Part shown: positions 1 through 8,967 of the stretch, piece after piece | Layout of the letters: the number at the start of each line of letters is the position of its first letter | How positions within the stretch are numbered: the stretch's first letter is position 1 | Origin: UBA1858 sp039182865 | GTDB taxonomy: Bacteria; Pseudomonadota; Gammaproteobacteria; UBA4575 | Direction of reading: 5' to 3' | NCBI GenBank assembly: GCA_039182865.1 | Contig: JBCDBX010000006.1 | Coordinates: forward strand, 1-38,789 | DNA: 38,789 bases | Notes under the pieces: model-generated | Databases searched by the model: none | The model's input: the letters and a program-made list of their open reading frames with translations, nothing else | What the model was told of the DNA's origin: nothing | Translations under genes and position numbers: made by a program

Positions 1-84
1 AATGACAGTGGCGGGAACTTAAATGAAGTTGCTATTACAGGCGGTACCTTGGAAGGCCGATTATCGTGGCAACAGCTTAAATAG
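1..84 (+). CDS. C-terminal end of a probable PilY1-type pilus tip/adhesin protein (partial)
   Basis: An open frame enters from the left edge and stops at TAG 82-84, giving 27 residues ending in GRLSWQQLK. The ending resembles the C-terminus of PilY1 proteins, and pilY1 commonly lies just upstream of pilE in gammaproteobacteria, which fits the pilin that begins 11 bases later. PilY1 is a large exported protein of the type IV pilus tip. Only the tail is visible, so the family call rests mainly on position. Confidence 0.5.
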   Translation, partial: NDSGGNLNEVAITGGTLEGRLSWQQLK

Positions 85-94
85 GGAGATATAG

Positions 95-517
95 ATGAAT
101 GTAGTTAAACAAAAGGGATTTACACTAGTTGAGTTGTTGATAGTCGTCGCGATTATCGCGATTCTGGCTGCTATAGGCATACCTACATATGCCGATCAGA
201 CCCAAAAAGCCAGAAGAACAGATGGGCATAACGCCTTGTTGCAAGTTGCACAGTCTTTAGAAAAATGTATGTCGCTTTATGGTGTGTATAACAGCTCTAA
301 TTGTAGTAGTAACGGTGTAAGCCATGGAAATAGTGATACTATCGATTCACCAGAAGGTTTATATGTTGTGACTATCACATCCGCCGCGTCAACTTTCAGC
401 TTATCGGCAGCGCCTGTATCTGGAGGAGCACAAGATGGTGACACAAAGTGCGCGACTATTACTTATACCAATGCGGGAGTTAAGAGTGGAACGACTGCGG
501 CAGATTATTGTTGGTAA
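95..517 (+). CDS. pilE: Type IV pilin, PilE-like
   Basis: This is a 140-residue type IV pilin, either a major subunit or a PilE-type minor pilin. It has an eight-residue basic leader ending in Gly, cleaved before Phe by the prepilin peptidase PilD, then the methylated Phe and the conserved Glu5 of the GFTLVELLIVVAIIAILAA helix. The hydrophobic N-terminal helix anchors it in the inner membrane before assembly. Four cysteines lie in the globular part; the last pair (KCATITY and DYCW) would close the C-terminal D-region loop. A purine-rich ribosome binding site (AGGGAGAT) precedes ATG 95. The upstream partial gene looks like pilY1. The next gene is convergent, with 8 bases between the stops and no clear terminator. 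The pilin class is certain; the subtype is not. Confidence 0.9.
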   Translation: MNVVKQKGFTLVELLIVVAIIAILAAIGIPTYADQTQKARRTDGHNALLQVAQSLEKCMSLYGVYNSSNCSSNGVSHGNSDTIDSPEGLYVVTITSAASTFSLSAAPVSGGAQDGDTKCATITYTNAGVKSGTTAADYCW

Positions 518-525
518 AAAATAGT

Positions 526-1230
526 TTAGCCTTGTTGTACTGAGTCAAAATATTTTGGGATTTGATTTCGAATATCTTGAACTGCGTCACTAGAAATACT
601 CCCAGTGCGTTTTAGGCCTTTGCATAGAGCAGTTCTAAACCCAATATAGTCAGGATTAATTGGAAGCAGTTTATTTATATCTTCTTGTCTTAAAGATCCT
701 GCTAGCCCTGTTAATAGTCCAAGTTGTTTTGCAGTTTTAATAAAAGAGATTAATTCGGTTTTTGATCGATGAAGCAATAAGCTACCAGCATTCTTTCCCG
801 CAGTGTCCATCATTACGCCAGTCAATTGCGCTTTCTTACATGCTTTTACTGTTGCTTCGATATCAAACTCTATGTCGGCAAAACATACGGCAATGATTTT
901 TATGCCGCGTCGTGCATGATATTCAAAACTTGGCAAGCATTCGCTGATATGTTTCTGAGAAAACATTCCAACTTTGACGTAATCAACGCCTGTATCAGAA
1001 ACTTGCTTAATCTTCCTCATGATCATAGATATATCCGCATCCAAGTCACCCACAGTAGCGCTGATGATGGCTTTTTCCCATAAGTGATCCACGATGGATT
1101 GGATTTCATCGATACTGAGTCCACCCAGAGCACCTTGGGTTGGGTTCTTTAAGTCAATGATGTCAGCACCATATTGATTTACAGTGATAGCATCTTCTAA
1201 GTTATTAACGCTTGCTAAGAATCCAGTCAT
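526..1230 (-). CDS. mfnB: (5-formylfuran-3-yl)methyl phosphate synthase-like protein (MfnB/UPF0264)
   Basis: This 234-residue TIM-barrel protein belongs to the MfnB (DUF556/UPF0264) family. In archaea MfnB condenses two glyceraldehyde 3-phosphates into the furan precursor of methanofuran; bacterial homologues sit with genes for tetrahydromethanopterin-linked C1 transfer. The family signature GADIIDLKNPTQGALGG is at residues 21-37. Asp26 and Lys28 match the family's active-site positions, Lys86 lies in YVKVG, and Asp142 and Lys146 lie in MDTAGK. It is the last gene of a three-gene minus-strand operon, and its ATG overlaps the end of the DUF447 gene by 4 bases. Length is normal for the family. 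Family assignment is strong. The exact bacterial product (methanofuran-like cofactor) is inferred from the neighbours. Confidence 0.85.
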   Translation of the reverse strand: MTGFLASVNNLEDAITVNQYGADIIDLKNPTQGALGGLSIDEIQSIVDHLWEKAIISATVGDLDADISMIMRKIKQVSDTGVDYVKVGMFSQKHISECLPSFEYHARRGIKIIAVCFADIEFDIEATVKACKKAQLTGVMMDTAGKNAGSLLLHRSKTELISFIKTAKQLGLLTGLAGSLRQEDINKLLPINPDYIGFRTALCKGLKRTGSISSDAVQDIRNQIPKYFDSVQQG

Positions 1231-1799
1231 GATGCAGTCTCAGTTTTTTTAAATTCAGTAATTTTTTTCATCAACCATTCCCAAGCTTGAAGTTCTCTTT
1301 CGCCTGCAGTTTTTTCTAAACCAATTTTTAAATATTCAATTTCCGAATCAATTTTTTCATCAGTCAGAATGTCTAAACGGCTAGCGAGTATGGCGAGTTC
1401 GATCACTGCAGACTGGGCTCGATTATACCCGTGGTATGGTTTATGCATTTGTTCGTGTACTACTTCACAATAGAAGCGTGGTCTTAACTCGTCGTCTTCA
1501 TGAGTATGTATTTGAATTTCCGTGTGAGCTAAACAGTCATGTAAACGAACACTTGAAATGACATCAGTCGGAAAAGTCGGCCAATCACGTCTGCCAGTAA
1601 TGCAACCAGCAAAAACACGCACATCATCTGGATAATTAATAGTTGCAACTCTATCACGTAATAAATTATCTAAGGTAGCAGATGGTTTAAAGGGTGCGAG
1701 CATTAAGCCTTTATCAGTCTCATGAACTCCCATAGGAGCAATATGAGCACTACCATCATCGTGCAAGGTGGTAATAATACTTTCTCTTATAAAAGGCAT
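1227..1799 (-). CDS. DUF447-family protein, H4MPT/methanofuran cofactor gene cluster
   Basis: This 190-residue protein matches the DUF447 pattern: an opening IRESIITTLHDDGSAHIAPMGV followed by a strand-rich FMN-binding-like split-barrel region (KPSATLDNLLRDR, then AINYPDDVRVFAGCITGR), with a helical C-terminal third. DUF447 genes recur in archaeal and methylotroph clusters for methanopterin- and methanofuran-type cofactors, but I know of no proven reaction. It sits 3 bases after the dihydropteroate-synthase-like gene and overlaps the mfnB start by 4 bases, so the three genes are probably translated as one unit. The family call is from memory of its N-terminal motif. Confidence 0.75.
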   Translation of the reverse strand: MPFIRESIITTLHDDGSAHIAPMGVHETDKGLMLAPFKPSATLDNLLRDRVATINYPDDVRVFAGCITGRRDWPTFPTDVISSVRLHDCLAHTEIQIHTHEDDELRPRFYCEVVHEQMHKPYHGYNRAQSAVIELAILASRLDILTDEKIDSEIEYLKIGLEKTAGERELQAWEWLMKKITEFKKTETAS

Positions 1800-1802
1800 A
1801 AC

Positions 1803-3239
1803 TCAACAGCGCCTTGCATCATTCTTTTTATTTTTGCGATTGGACTTTCGCTCTTTTCGGGTTTGCATGGTGGTTCCTTCTTCCTTGAACTGGGTTAAGT
1901 CTTGTTGTTCACGTTCATGTGCGACGCCCCAGGTTAATTCCTCGTCTTGGTCATAACGCTTTCCCAATTGCCAGGCGATTTGCGCACGGGCAAGTTCTAC
2001 GCCTAAGTAAAAGGCATGCGCGCCATCTTCGGCAACATTTAAATTGGGGTAATGATCGAACGGATCAGTCGCATTCCAAATGCCATCGCGATTGTATACG
2101 AACACGCCTTCATCACATACTTGTATTCTGAAATTTGGATCACGCACACCTTCAGCAAATTCGCTAATCTCGGACACATCGTAAGGGTAGGGTTTGCGCT
2201 CATGTAAAGCCATTAGACCATTGTGGTAACCCTTAGGTGGAATATTGTCTTGCTTAGAAGCATACATAATCCGTCTAGCTAGATCTGCTTCTTTGACTGC
2301 TTTGCGACAGTGCTCGCTGACTTCAGTCGCCAGAATATGTCCAATATTTAATTCAGAAATGATCCCCATTAGCAAAGCGTTAGTGCCGGCAGAGTCGGCA
2401 TGTGTGAGTTCTGTAAGGTTGCCCACACCCATCATGATTTCGATATCAGGATAGCGATTACGCAGATTTCGATAGCGGACGATAGATTCTGTAAAGTTAA
2501 AATTAATTGGGTCAAGAATGGGGTCGGCAATGAAACGGATACCTTCTTTAAGCAAGATATCGATTGTTTTATATAAGGAGCGCAGGTTCGTTGGCGGGGT
2601 GCCAATAATGATTGGAGTGGAATTGACTTTTTCTAAGACCCACAGAGAGTTAAGTTGCAAACTTAATAAAAAATCTGCGCCTGCATTACCACCGGTGACC
2701 AGGTCCTCGGGTAACAAAGAGTCAACGCTGACTTTAAATTCTGCTGCTTTTAAAGCTTGTACTGATTCCGCTAAATGCTCAAAGGGCGTGTTAGGTAAAC
2801 ATCCGAGGTCAATAACATTTGCGCCATCTTTTTTGTATCTTTCAGCCCGAGCAAGTATTTGCTCGACAGTCATATTGGGCGCATCGACAATTTCAGCAAA
2901 GATGTCAGTCGAGTATTGGCTTAAGTCTGTTTTTTTTGCGGCATGCCCAAAATGCTGAGGTAAATCTTTTAATTCTTCTGGCCCGCGTTCAACGGGTGTT
3001 TCGAGTTTCTTGGCGAGTTCCTCAATATCGCCACGACAGCGGCCGGGTAGTAATACTTTATCGAATTGGGAAACATCTTTTAAACGGCGTGCGATTAAAT
3101 CTGTGGTCATCAAAGCGGCAACGCTTACACCAATTTGGTAGACCTCATAGGTAAAGTCTTTAGGCTCCATGCCTTCTAGCACTTTGTGCAAACTTTTTTC
3201 AGCGAGTTTGCCGGTTAAAAATAAAATATGGTCAGGCAT
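1803..3239 (-). CDS. Dihydropteroate-synthase-like protein with DUF6513 N-terminal domain
   Basis: A 478-residue protein of the H4MPT-linked dihydropteroate-synthase-related family. The N-terminal domain (ILFLTGKLAEKSLHKVLE onward) is DUF6513-like. The middle is a pterin-binding TIM barrel with ANVIDLGCLPNT, VSVDSLLP and the loop EIMMGVGNLTELTHADS. Such proteins are proposed to join a pterin to an aminobenzoate-type unit in tetrahydromethanopterin synthesis. I start it at ATG 3239 because family members begin almost directly with the ILFLTGKLAE segment; the in-frame ATG at 3311 would add 24 unrelated residues and overlap recJ. There is no strong ribosome binding site. The last 25 residues are very basic and look disordered. 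It is the first gene of the minus-strand operon, divergent from recJ with 46 bases between starts. Confidence 0.85.
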   Translation of the reverse strand: MPDHILFLTGKLAEKSLHKVLEGMEPKDFTYEVYQIGVSVAALMTTDLIARRLKDVSQFDKVLLPGRCRGDIEELAKKLETPVERGPEELKDLPQHFGHAAKKTDLSQYSTDIFAEIVDAPNMTVEQILARAERYKKDGANVIDLGCLPNTPFEHLAESVQALKAAEFKVSVDSLLPEDLVTGGNAGADFLLSLQLNSLWVLEKVNSTPIIIGTPPTNLRSLYKTIDILLKEGIRFIADPILDPINFNFTESIVRYRNLRNRYPDIEIMMGVGNLTELTHADSAGTNALLMGIISELNIGHILATEVSEHCRKAVKEADLARRIMYASKQDNIPPKGYHNGLMALHERKPYPYDVSEISEFAEGVRDPNFRIQVCDEGVFVYNRDGIWNATDPFDHYPNLNVAEDGAHAFYLGVELARAQIAWQLGKRYDQDEELTWGVAHEREQQDLTQFKEEGTTMQTRKERKSNRKNKKNDARRC

Positions 3240-3285
3240 AAACGATTTAATGCATGGGTTTGTTATAAGTTGGTAATATCTGGCC

Positions 3286-5037
3286 ATGCAAACCAGAGTT
3301 AGACGGCGCACAAATCTTCCGGTTGATGCGCTTACCCAAACCCAGCTTCCAGAATTGTTGAAGAGAGTATACGCGAATCGTGGTGTGACCGATCCTGCCC
3401 ATTTGGAAATGTCGATACAACATATTCATTCCCCAGAATTATTGAAAGGAATCAATCAGGCTGTCGAGCTGATATTTGAAGCAATTAAGCAAAGTAAGGC
3501 GATTGTAATTGTGGGTGATTATGATGCGGATGGCGCGACGAGTACCGCCCTAGCAATGCGGGGATTATCAGGCCTAGGCGCACAAAATTTAAGCTATTTG
3601 GTTCCAAATCGTTTCAAATTTGGTTATGGCTTAACGCCAGAAATCGTAGATTTATGTCAAAAAAGGGGTTCTAAACTCATAATTACGGTAGATAACGGCA
3701 TTTCTAGCCTTTCCGGCGCACAACGTGCGCGTGATCTCAAAATTGATGTTTTAGTGACCGATCACCATCTCCCGGGGACAGAAATACCTAATGCCAATGC
3801 CATCGTAAATCCCAATCAGCCAGGTGATGATTTTCCAAGTAAAGCTCTGGCTGGGGTTGGAGTAATGTTTTATGTACTAATTGCACTGCGCTCAAGATTG
3901 CGAGAGCAGCAATGGTTTGATGAGCAGAATATTCCGGAGCCTAACTTTGCTGAGCTGCTTGATCTAGTAGCACTTGGAACAGTAGCAGATGTGGTGCCTT
4001 TGGACCGGAATAATCGAATTTTTGTGGAGCAAGGCTTAAGAAGAATTCGAGCAGGGAAATGTTGCTCTGGCATCTTGGCTTTACTTCAAGTGGCTAATTG
4101 TAATTATCAACGTACCGTATCTTCCGATCTTGCCTTCTATGTTGGCCCACGTATTAATGCGGCAGGTAGGTTAGAGGATATGTCAATTGGCATTGAATGC
4201 TTATTAGCAAATAACCTCAAAACAGCAAATGAGCTTGCTGTTAAGTTGCATTCATTAAATTCGGAACGCCGTGAAATTGAAACGCAGATGCGTGATGAAG
4301 CCTTAAAGAGTTTAGAATCTCTAGAGCAACAATCTTCAATCGATAGGCAACAAAATAATATTGGAATATGTATTTATCAAAATGATTGGCATCAAGGTGT
4401 GGTTGGGATACTAGCCGCACGCATCAAAGAAAAATTTCATCGTCCAACCATTGCGTTCGCCAAGGCTGATGCTGATGGTGAACTTAAAGGTTCAGCTCGT
4501 TCTATTTCAGGCGTGCATATACGAGATGTATTGGATTCGGTGGCGGCAAGAAATCCTGATTTAATTTCTAAGTTTGGAGGACATGCCATGGCTGCTGGTT
4601 TGACTTTGAAAGAAACTAACTTCTCATTATTTACTGAGGCGTTCAATGAAGTTCTATCAAACTGGGTAAGTGAAGAAGATTTGCATGCAGAAATTCTATC
4701 CGATGGCGAATTAAGTGATCATGAACTCAGTTTGAATACGGCTCAAATATTGAGGTCTTCTGGACCTTGGGGTCAGGCCTTTCCAATGCCAGTATTTGAT
4801 GGCGAATTTAAAGTAATTGATCATAGAATCGTCGGAGAACATCACTTGAAACTAACTCTGCAAGCGGTTAAGGGTTCAAATGCTATTGATGCAATTGCTT
4901 TTAATTTTCAAAACTATGATTGGCATAACCGTGCTGATATTATCCATGCGGCTTATGAACTCGATGTCAATTACTACAGAGGTATTGAATCAGCTCAAAT
5001 GATGATTCGGCATCTAATAGTGAAAACAACGCATTAA
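3286..5037 (+). CDS. recJ: Single-stranded-DNA-specific 5'-3' exonuclease RecJ
   Basis: RecJ degrades single-stranded DNA 5' to 3' in recombination, mismatch and base-excision repair. At 583 residues it has the usual length. The DHH phosphoesterase core is intact: DYDADG at residues 78-83, TVDNG near 135 and DHH at 159-161, followed by VALGTVADVVPL and the FYVGPRINAAGRL motif. The DHHA1 region with GFGGHAMAAGLT-like residues (SKFGGHAMAAGLT) and a C-terminal OB-like domain follow. ATG 3286 fits the family N-terminus (residues VRRRTN and LP). recJ-prfB-lysS is a standard gammaproteobacterial order, so it probably heads that operon; its promoter must lie in or near the 46-base divergent gap. Confidence 0.97.
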   Translation: MQTRVRRRTNLPVDALTQTQLPELLKRVYANRGVTDPAHLEMSIQHIHSPELLKGINQAVELIFEAIKQSKAIVIVGDYDADGATSTALAMRGLSGLGAQNLSYLVPNRFKFGYGLTPEIVDLCQKRGSKLIITVDNGISSLSGAQRARDLKIDVLVTDHHLPGTEIPNANAIVNPNQPGDDFPSKALAGVGVMFYVLIALRSRLREQQWFDEQNIPEPNFAELLDLVALGTVADVVPLDRNNRIFVEQGLRRIRAGKCCSGILALLQVANCNYQRTVSSDLAFYVGPRINAAGRLEDMSIGIECLLANNLKTANELAVKLHSLNSERREIETQMRDEALKSLESLEQQSSIDRQQNNIGICIYQNDWHQGVVGILAARIKEKFHRPTIAFAKADADGELKGSARSISGVHIRDVLDSVAARNPDLISKFGGHAMAAGLTLKETNFSLFTEAFNEVLSNWVSEEDLHAEILSDGELSDHELSLNTAQILRSSGPWGQAFPMPVFDGEFKVIDHRIVGEHHLKLTLQAVKGSNAIDAIAFNFQNYDWHNRADIIHAAYELDVNYYRGIESAQMMIRHLIVKTTH

Positions 5038-5068
5038 AATACGGCACACCTTAATAAAACAAATAAAA

Positions 5069-6164
5069 ATGGAACTTGCGCTTTACTACAGTCAACTCAA
5101 AGAACTCGGAAAACGAGTCAATGCTCTTAGGGGGTATCTTTGACTACGAAACGAAACTTGAACAGCTGGAAGAAGTTTCTCGGGAACTAGAAGCCCCCGA
5201 TGTTTGGAGTAATCCTCAACGCGCCCAAGAGTTAGGCAAACAGCGTTCTCAATTCGAAGCTGTTGTCAATACGATTCAAACTGTCGAACAAGGTGTCGTG
5301 GATGCGACTGAATTATTAGAGTTGGCTGAAGCTGAAGAAGATGAGTCGACAGTAGCTTCAGTCATAGAAGATTTATCTAAACTTGAAGAAAATGTTGCGC
5401 AATTAGAATTTCGCCGTATGTTTTCCGGTGAAATGGATACATCTAATGCTTTTGTTGATATCCAGTCAGGGTCGGGAGGTACTGAAGCACAAGATTGGGC
5501 TGAGATGTTATTGCGTATGTACTTGCGTTGGGGTGAGGATAAAGGCTTTAAAACCGAATTAATAGAAGTGTCCCCCGGGGAAGTAGCGGGAATAAAAAGT
5601 GCTACTATAAAGTATGATGGTGAATATGCATTTGGCTGGTTAAGAACAGAAACAGGTGTGCATCGTTTAGTTAGAAAGTCGCCGTTTGATTCAGGTAATC
5701 GACGTCATACTTCATTTGCTGCAGTTTTTGTGTCACCTGAAGTGGATGACAATATCGATATAGAGATTAATCCTACAGATTTACGTATTGATGTATATCG
5801 TGCCAGTGGTGCAGGTGGTCAACATGTTAATAAAACAGAATCTGCAGTTCGTATTACCCACATGCCAACGGGTGTAGTGACACAATGCCAAAATGATCGC
5901 TCGCAACACAAAAATAAAGATGTAGCGATGAAACAATTAAAAGCCAAGTTGTACGAATTAGAGATGCAAAAACGTAATTCGGAGCAACAAGCAATGGAAG
6001 ATTCCAAATCAGACATTGGATGGGGTAGTCAGATAAGATCCTATGTATTGGATCAATCAAGAATTAAAGATTTAAGAACTGCAGTTGAAACAAGTAATAC
6101 CCAAGCTGTTTTAGATGGTGCATTGGATCAATTTATTGAAGCTAGCTTAAAAGCTGGATTGTAA
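5069..6164 (+). CDS. prfB: Peptide chain release factor 2 (programmed +1 frameshift)
   Basis: RF2 ends translation at UGA and UAA. The gene starts at ATG 5069 in a short zero frame of 24 codons that stops at TGA 5141-5143; ribosomes slip +1 on CTT 5138-5140 and continue from GAC 5142 to the stop ending at 6164, giving 364 residues (E. coli RF2 has 365). The codon-recognition tripeptide SPF is in RKSPFDSGNRRH and the peptidyl-hydrolysis GGQ is in SGAGGQHVNKTES. The residue four before GGQ is Ala (YRASGAGGQ), the form found in most bacteria rather than the Thr of E. coli K-12. A naive reading from ATG 5076 would put a false N-terminus on the protein. It lies between recJ and lysS as in many gammaproteobacteria. 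No clear ribosome binding site precedes 5069. Confidence 0.97.
5129..5144 (+). promoter_or_regulatory. prfB programmed frameshift site
   Basis: The sequence reads AGGGGG TAT CTT TGA C: an internal Shine-Dalgarno-like AGGGGG at 5129-5134, one spacer codon, the slippery CTT (5138-5140) and an in-frame UGA followed by C. This is identical in layout to the E. coli RF2 autoregulatory site. Low RF2 slows termination at UGA, favours the +1 slip and so restores RF2. Confidence 0.97.
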
Positions 6165-6183
6165 CTGGAAAAGTAAAAATAAT

Positions 6184-7680
6184 ATGAGTGATCAAGATAG
6201 CCCACAAGATAATGGACATGATGAAAATAAGTTAATCGCATTGAGACGTGAAAAACTTAGTGAAATAAGAGCTAAGCGAAATGCATTTCCCAATGACTTT
6301 GTTCGAGGTGCTTACGCGCAGAATTTACAAAATGAATTTGGAGACAAGTCTAAAGAAGAGTTAGCTAACTTAAATCATGAAGTCAGTATTGCAGGACGTA
6401 TCATGGCTAAGCGTGGACCATTTCTTGTGTTACAAGATATGACAGGAAAAATTCAAGCATATATTGATCGCAAGTCTCTGGAAAAAGAACAGCTCAAAGA
6501 AATTGACACATGGGACATTGGCGACATTATTGGTGTATCGGGTCCAATAAGTAAATCTGGTAAGGGTGATCTTTATGTCAAAATGGAATTGGTTTTATTA
6601 TTAACCAAGTCGTTACGCCCTCTGCCTGAAAAATTTCATGGCCTTACTGATCAAGAGCAGCGTTATCGTATGCGCTACGTTGATTTGATTATGAATCAAG
6701 AGACGCGCGCTACATTTCAATTGCGTTCAAAAATTATCAAGTTTATTCGCAGTTACCTAAATGATAAAGGTTTTCTAGAAGTTGAAACGCCGATGATGCA
6801 TTCAATCCCAGGCGGTGCGACGGCTAAGCCATTTATCACGCATCATAATGCGCTTGATATGCAGATGTTTTTACGTATTGCACCTGAGTTGTACTTAAAG
6901 CGATTAGTTGTCGGTGGATTTGAAAAAGTATTTGAATTAAATCGAAACTTTAGAAATGAGGGTCTATCGACGCGACATAATCCAGAATTCACCATGCTGG
7001 AATTCTATGAAGCATATGCTGATTATCATGTATTAATGGATCGAACTGAGGATATGTTACGTCAACTTGCTCATCACTTATTTGAAAAATACATCATTGA
7101 GTATCAGGGCTCGACCTATGACTTTGAACAGCCCTTTGTAAGAATGTCAGTTAAACAATCCGTTTTAAAAATCAATTCGAACTTATCTGACGATGATTTG
7201 TTGACTGTGGAGTCTCTGAGAAAAGTATGTGATGACTTGAATATTCCACATGAAGAATCATATGGTGCTGGAAAACTTCTAATTGAGATCTTTGAAAAGA
7301 CAGTAGAAGGTCAGCTTGATCAGCCTACCTTTATTACTGAGTATCCTACGGAAGTGTCTCCACTGGCGCGACGCAATGATACTAATCCTGATGTCACCGA
7401 TCGGTTTGAGTTTTTTGTGGGTGGAAAAGAAATCGCTAATGGTTTTTCGGAGTTAAATGATGCAGAAGATCAGGCAGCACGATTTAAGCAGCAAGTTGCA
7501 CAAAAAGATAGTGGTGACGAAGAAGCGATGCACTATGACGATGATTATATTCGTGCGTTGGAATATGGACTCCCTCCAACAGCAGGGGAAGGTATAGGTG
7601 TTGATCGTTTGGTAATGCTTTTTACTAATTCTGAATCAATTAGAGATGTGCTTTTATTTCCTCATATGAGGGCTGAGTAA
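6184..7680 (+). CDS. lysS: Lysyl-tRNA synthetase, class II
   Basis: LysS charges tRNA-Lys. At 498 residues it has the usual length (E. coli 505). An N-terminal OB-fold anticodon-binding domain (VSIAGRIMAKRGPFLVLQDM onward) precedes the class II catalytic domain with motif 1 (FLEVETPMMHSIPGGATAKPF), motif 2 (NRNFRNEGLSTRHNPEFTMLE) and motif 3 (GEGIGVDRLVMLFTNS). The start is 19 bases after prfB with only a weak purine-rich leader, so translation is probably coupled within the recJ-prfB-lysS operon. Nothing looks degraded. Confidence 0.98.
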   Translation: MSDQDSPQDNGHDENKLIALRREKLSEIRAKRNAFPNDFVRGAYAQNLQNEFGDKSKEELANLNHEVSIAGRIMAKRGPFLVLQDMTGKIQAYIDRKSLEKEQLKEIDTWDIGDIIGVSGPISKSGKGDLYVKMELVLLLTKSLRPLPEKFHGLTDQEQRYRMRYVDLIMNQETRATFQLRSKIIKFIRSYLNDKGFLEVETPMMHSIPGGATAKPFITHHNALDMQMFLRIAPELYLKRLVVGGFEKVFELNRNFRNEGLSTRHNPEFTMLEFYEAYADYHVLMDRTEDMLRQLAHHLFEKYIIEYQGSTYDFEQPFVRMSVKQSVLKINSNLSDDDLLTVESLRKVCDDLNIPHEESYGAGKLLIEIFEKTVEGQLDQPTFITEYPTEVSPLARRNDTNPDVTDRFEFFVGGKEIANGFSELNDAEDQAARFKQQVAQKDSGDEEAMHYDDDYIRALEYGLPPTAGEGIGVDRLVMLFTNSESIRDVLLFPHMRAE

Positions 7681-7692
7681 TATTAAGACTAA

Positions 7693-8967
7693 ATGAAAGC
7701 ATACATTTATTTTTTGCAATTAGTTTTGCTTTCATCATCTTTAGCATTCGCTGAAAGTGAGCAGAATGCTAAAGAATTGTTTAATCAATTTAGTGATCGA
7801 ATATTCAAAGTTCGCGTTTTAGAGCTTTCATCGGGCAACCAGGCTTCGATTGGATCTGGATTTCAAATTGGAGATCAAGGTCGAATTATTACGAATTTTC
7901 ATGTTGTTTCAGAGTACGTTCATCATCCTGATCGATACAAAATTGTGATTGAAAATAAGGGCGGTGAGAATTTTGATCTCGAGATTATTAATTTTGATGT
8001 CGTCAATGACTTAGCAATTTTACAGTCAAATGATGTTCAGGCGGTGAGTATACCACTAGCTGATAAGTTACCTGCAAAAGGGGAACCCATTTTTTCATTA
8101 GGTAACCCACACGATTTAGGATTAAGTGTTGTGCCGGGAACTTTCAATGGCATTACAAGTTATAGTTTGTATGGACGCATACATATATCAGGTGCGATTA
8201 ATTCTGGTATGAGTGGAGGTCCTACGCTAGATAAATTTGGTCGAGTAATTGGTGTTAATGTCGCGTCGTCCGGTAATCAAGTTGGCTTTCTTATACCACT
8301 AGAGCATCTTCGTTTTTTCATTGATAGATCAGAGTCTTTGTGGCTTGAGTCGAATATATATGAACAGACTATTCGAGATCAGCTTTATGAAAATCAAGAG
8401 AATATATATCAAGAGTTATTAGCAAAAGATTGGAAAACATCAAAATTGGGTCAGGTAATAATTCCACAGGAAATTGCTCAATATATTCAATGTTGGGGCG
8501 AGAATTATCATCAAGATGATCAAAAGTATGAGTACATTCAAAGCGATTGTTTAGCTAATGAAAGTATCTATATTTCCCGCGGATTCAATACGGGCACAAT
8601 ATTGCTGCAATACGCATGGATTGAATCACAAGAACTCAATCCTTTTCAATTTTATACGCTCCTCACATTAGAAGGAACAGCAATGAGTCCTGATAATAAT
8701 GCGAGTGAAGATGATGTGACTAAATTTAAATGTCACGAGGGCTTTGTGAAAGCTGCACCTAATGATCAAGCACTGGCTGTTAGTAAGGTGGCATTCTGTG
8801 CGCGTGAATATAAGAAATATATTGGTATTTATGATGTGATGTTTTTATCTATGTCAGTTCAAGATAATAACCGTAGCCTACTAGGACACTTTTCGATATC
8901 TGGCGTTAGTGAAGACACAGCATTGAAGTTTTTGGCAAAGTACTTTAATGGAATTACATGGCAATAA
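7693..8967 (+). CDS. Secreted trypsin-like (S1-type) serine protease with extra C-terminal domain
   Basis: This 424-residue protein opens with a signal peptide (hydrophobic core residues 4-18, likely cleavage after Ala20 in AFA-ES), so it acts in the periplasm or outside. Residues 35-210 form a trypsin-like fold with a full triad: His70 (TNFHVV), Asp106 (NDLAIL) and Ser174 in GMSGGP. No PDZ domain follows, unlike DegP or DegS. Residues 215-424 are an unrecognised domain holding four cysteines (267, 286, 347, 369) that could form two disulfides. It begins 12 bases after lysS and its end overlaps the FHA-domain gene by 10 bases, which implies the two act together. The protease call is firm; substrate and C-terminal function are unknown. 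Confidence 0.85.
   Translation: MKAYIYFLQLVLLSSSLAFAESEQNAKELFNQFSDRIFKVRVLELSSGNQASIGSGFQIGDQGRIITNFHVVSEYVHHPDRYKIVIENKGGENFDLEIINFDVVNDLAILQSNDVQAVSIPLADKLPAKGEPIFSLGNPHDLGLSVVPGTFNGITSYSLYGRIHISGAINSGMSGGPTLDKFGRVIGVNVASSGNQVGFLIPLEHLRFFIDRSESLWLESNIYEQTIRDQLYENQENIYQELLAKDWKTSKLGQVIIPQEIAQYIQCWGENYHQDDQKYEYIQSDCLANESIYISRGFNTGTILLQYAWIESQELNPFQFYTLLTLEGTAMSPDNNASEDDVTKFKCHEGFVKAAPNDQALAVSKVAFCAREYKKYIGIYDVMFLSMSVQDNNRSLLGHFSISGVSEDTALKFLAKYFNGITWQ

Noticed and set aside
2518..2958. Open frame of 146 codons on the plus strand within the DHPS-like gene
   Set aside because: It is antisense to a clear pterin-binding domain, has no recognisable domain and no ribosome binding site.
3240..3311. 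Longer start (ATG 3311) for the DHPS-like protein
   Set aside because: It would overlap the divergent recJ start and add 24 residues that do not fit the family, which begins near ILFLTGKLAE.
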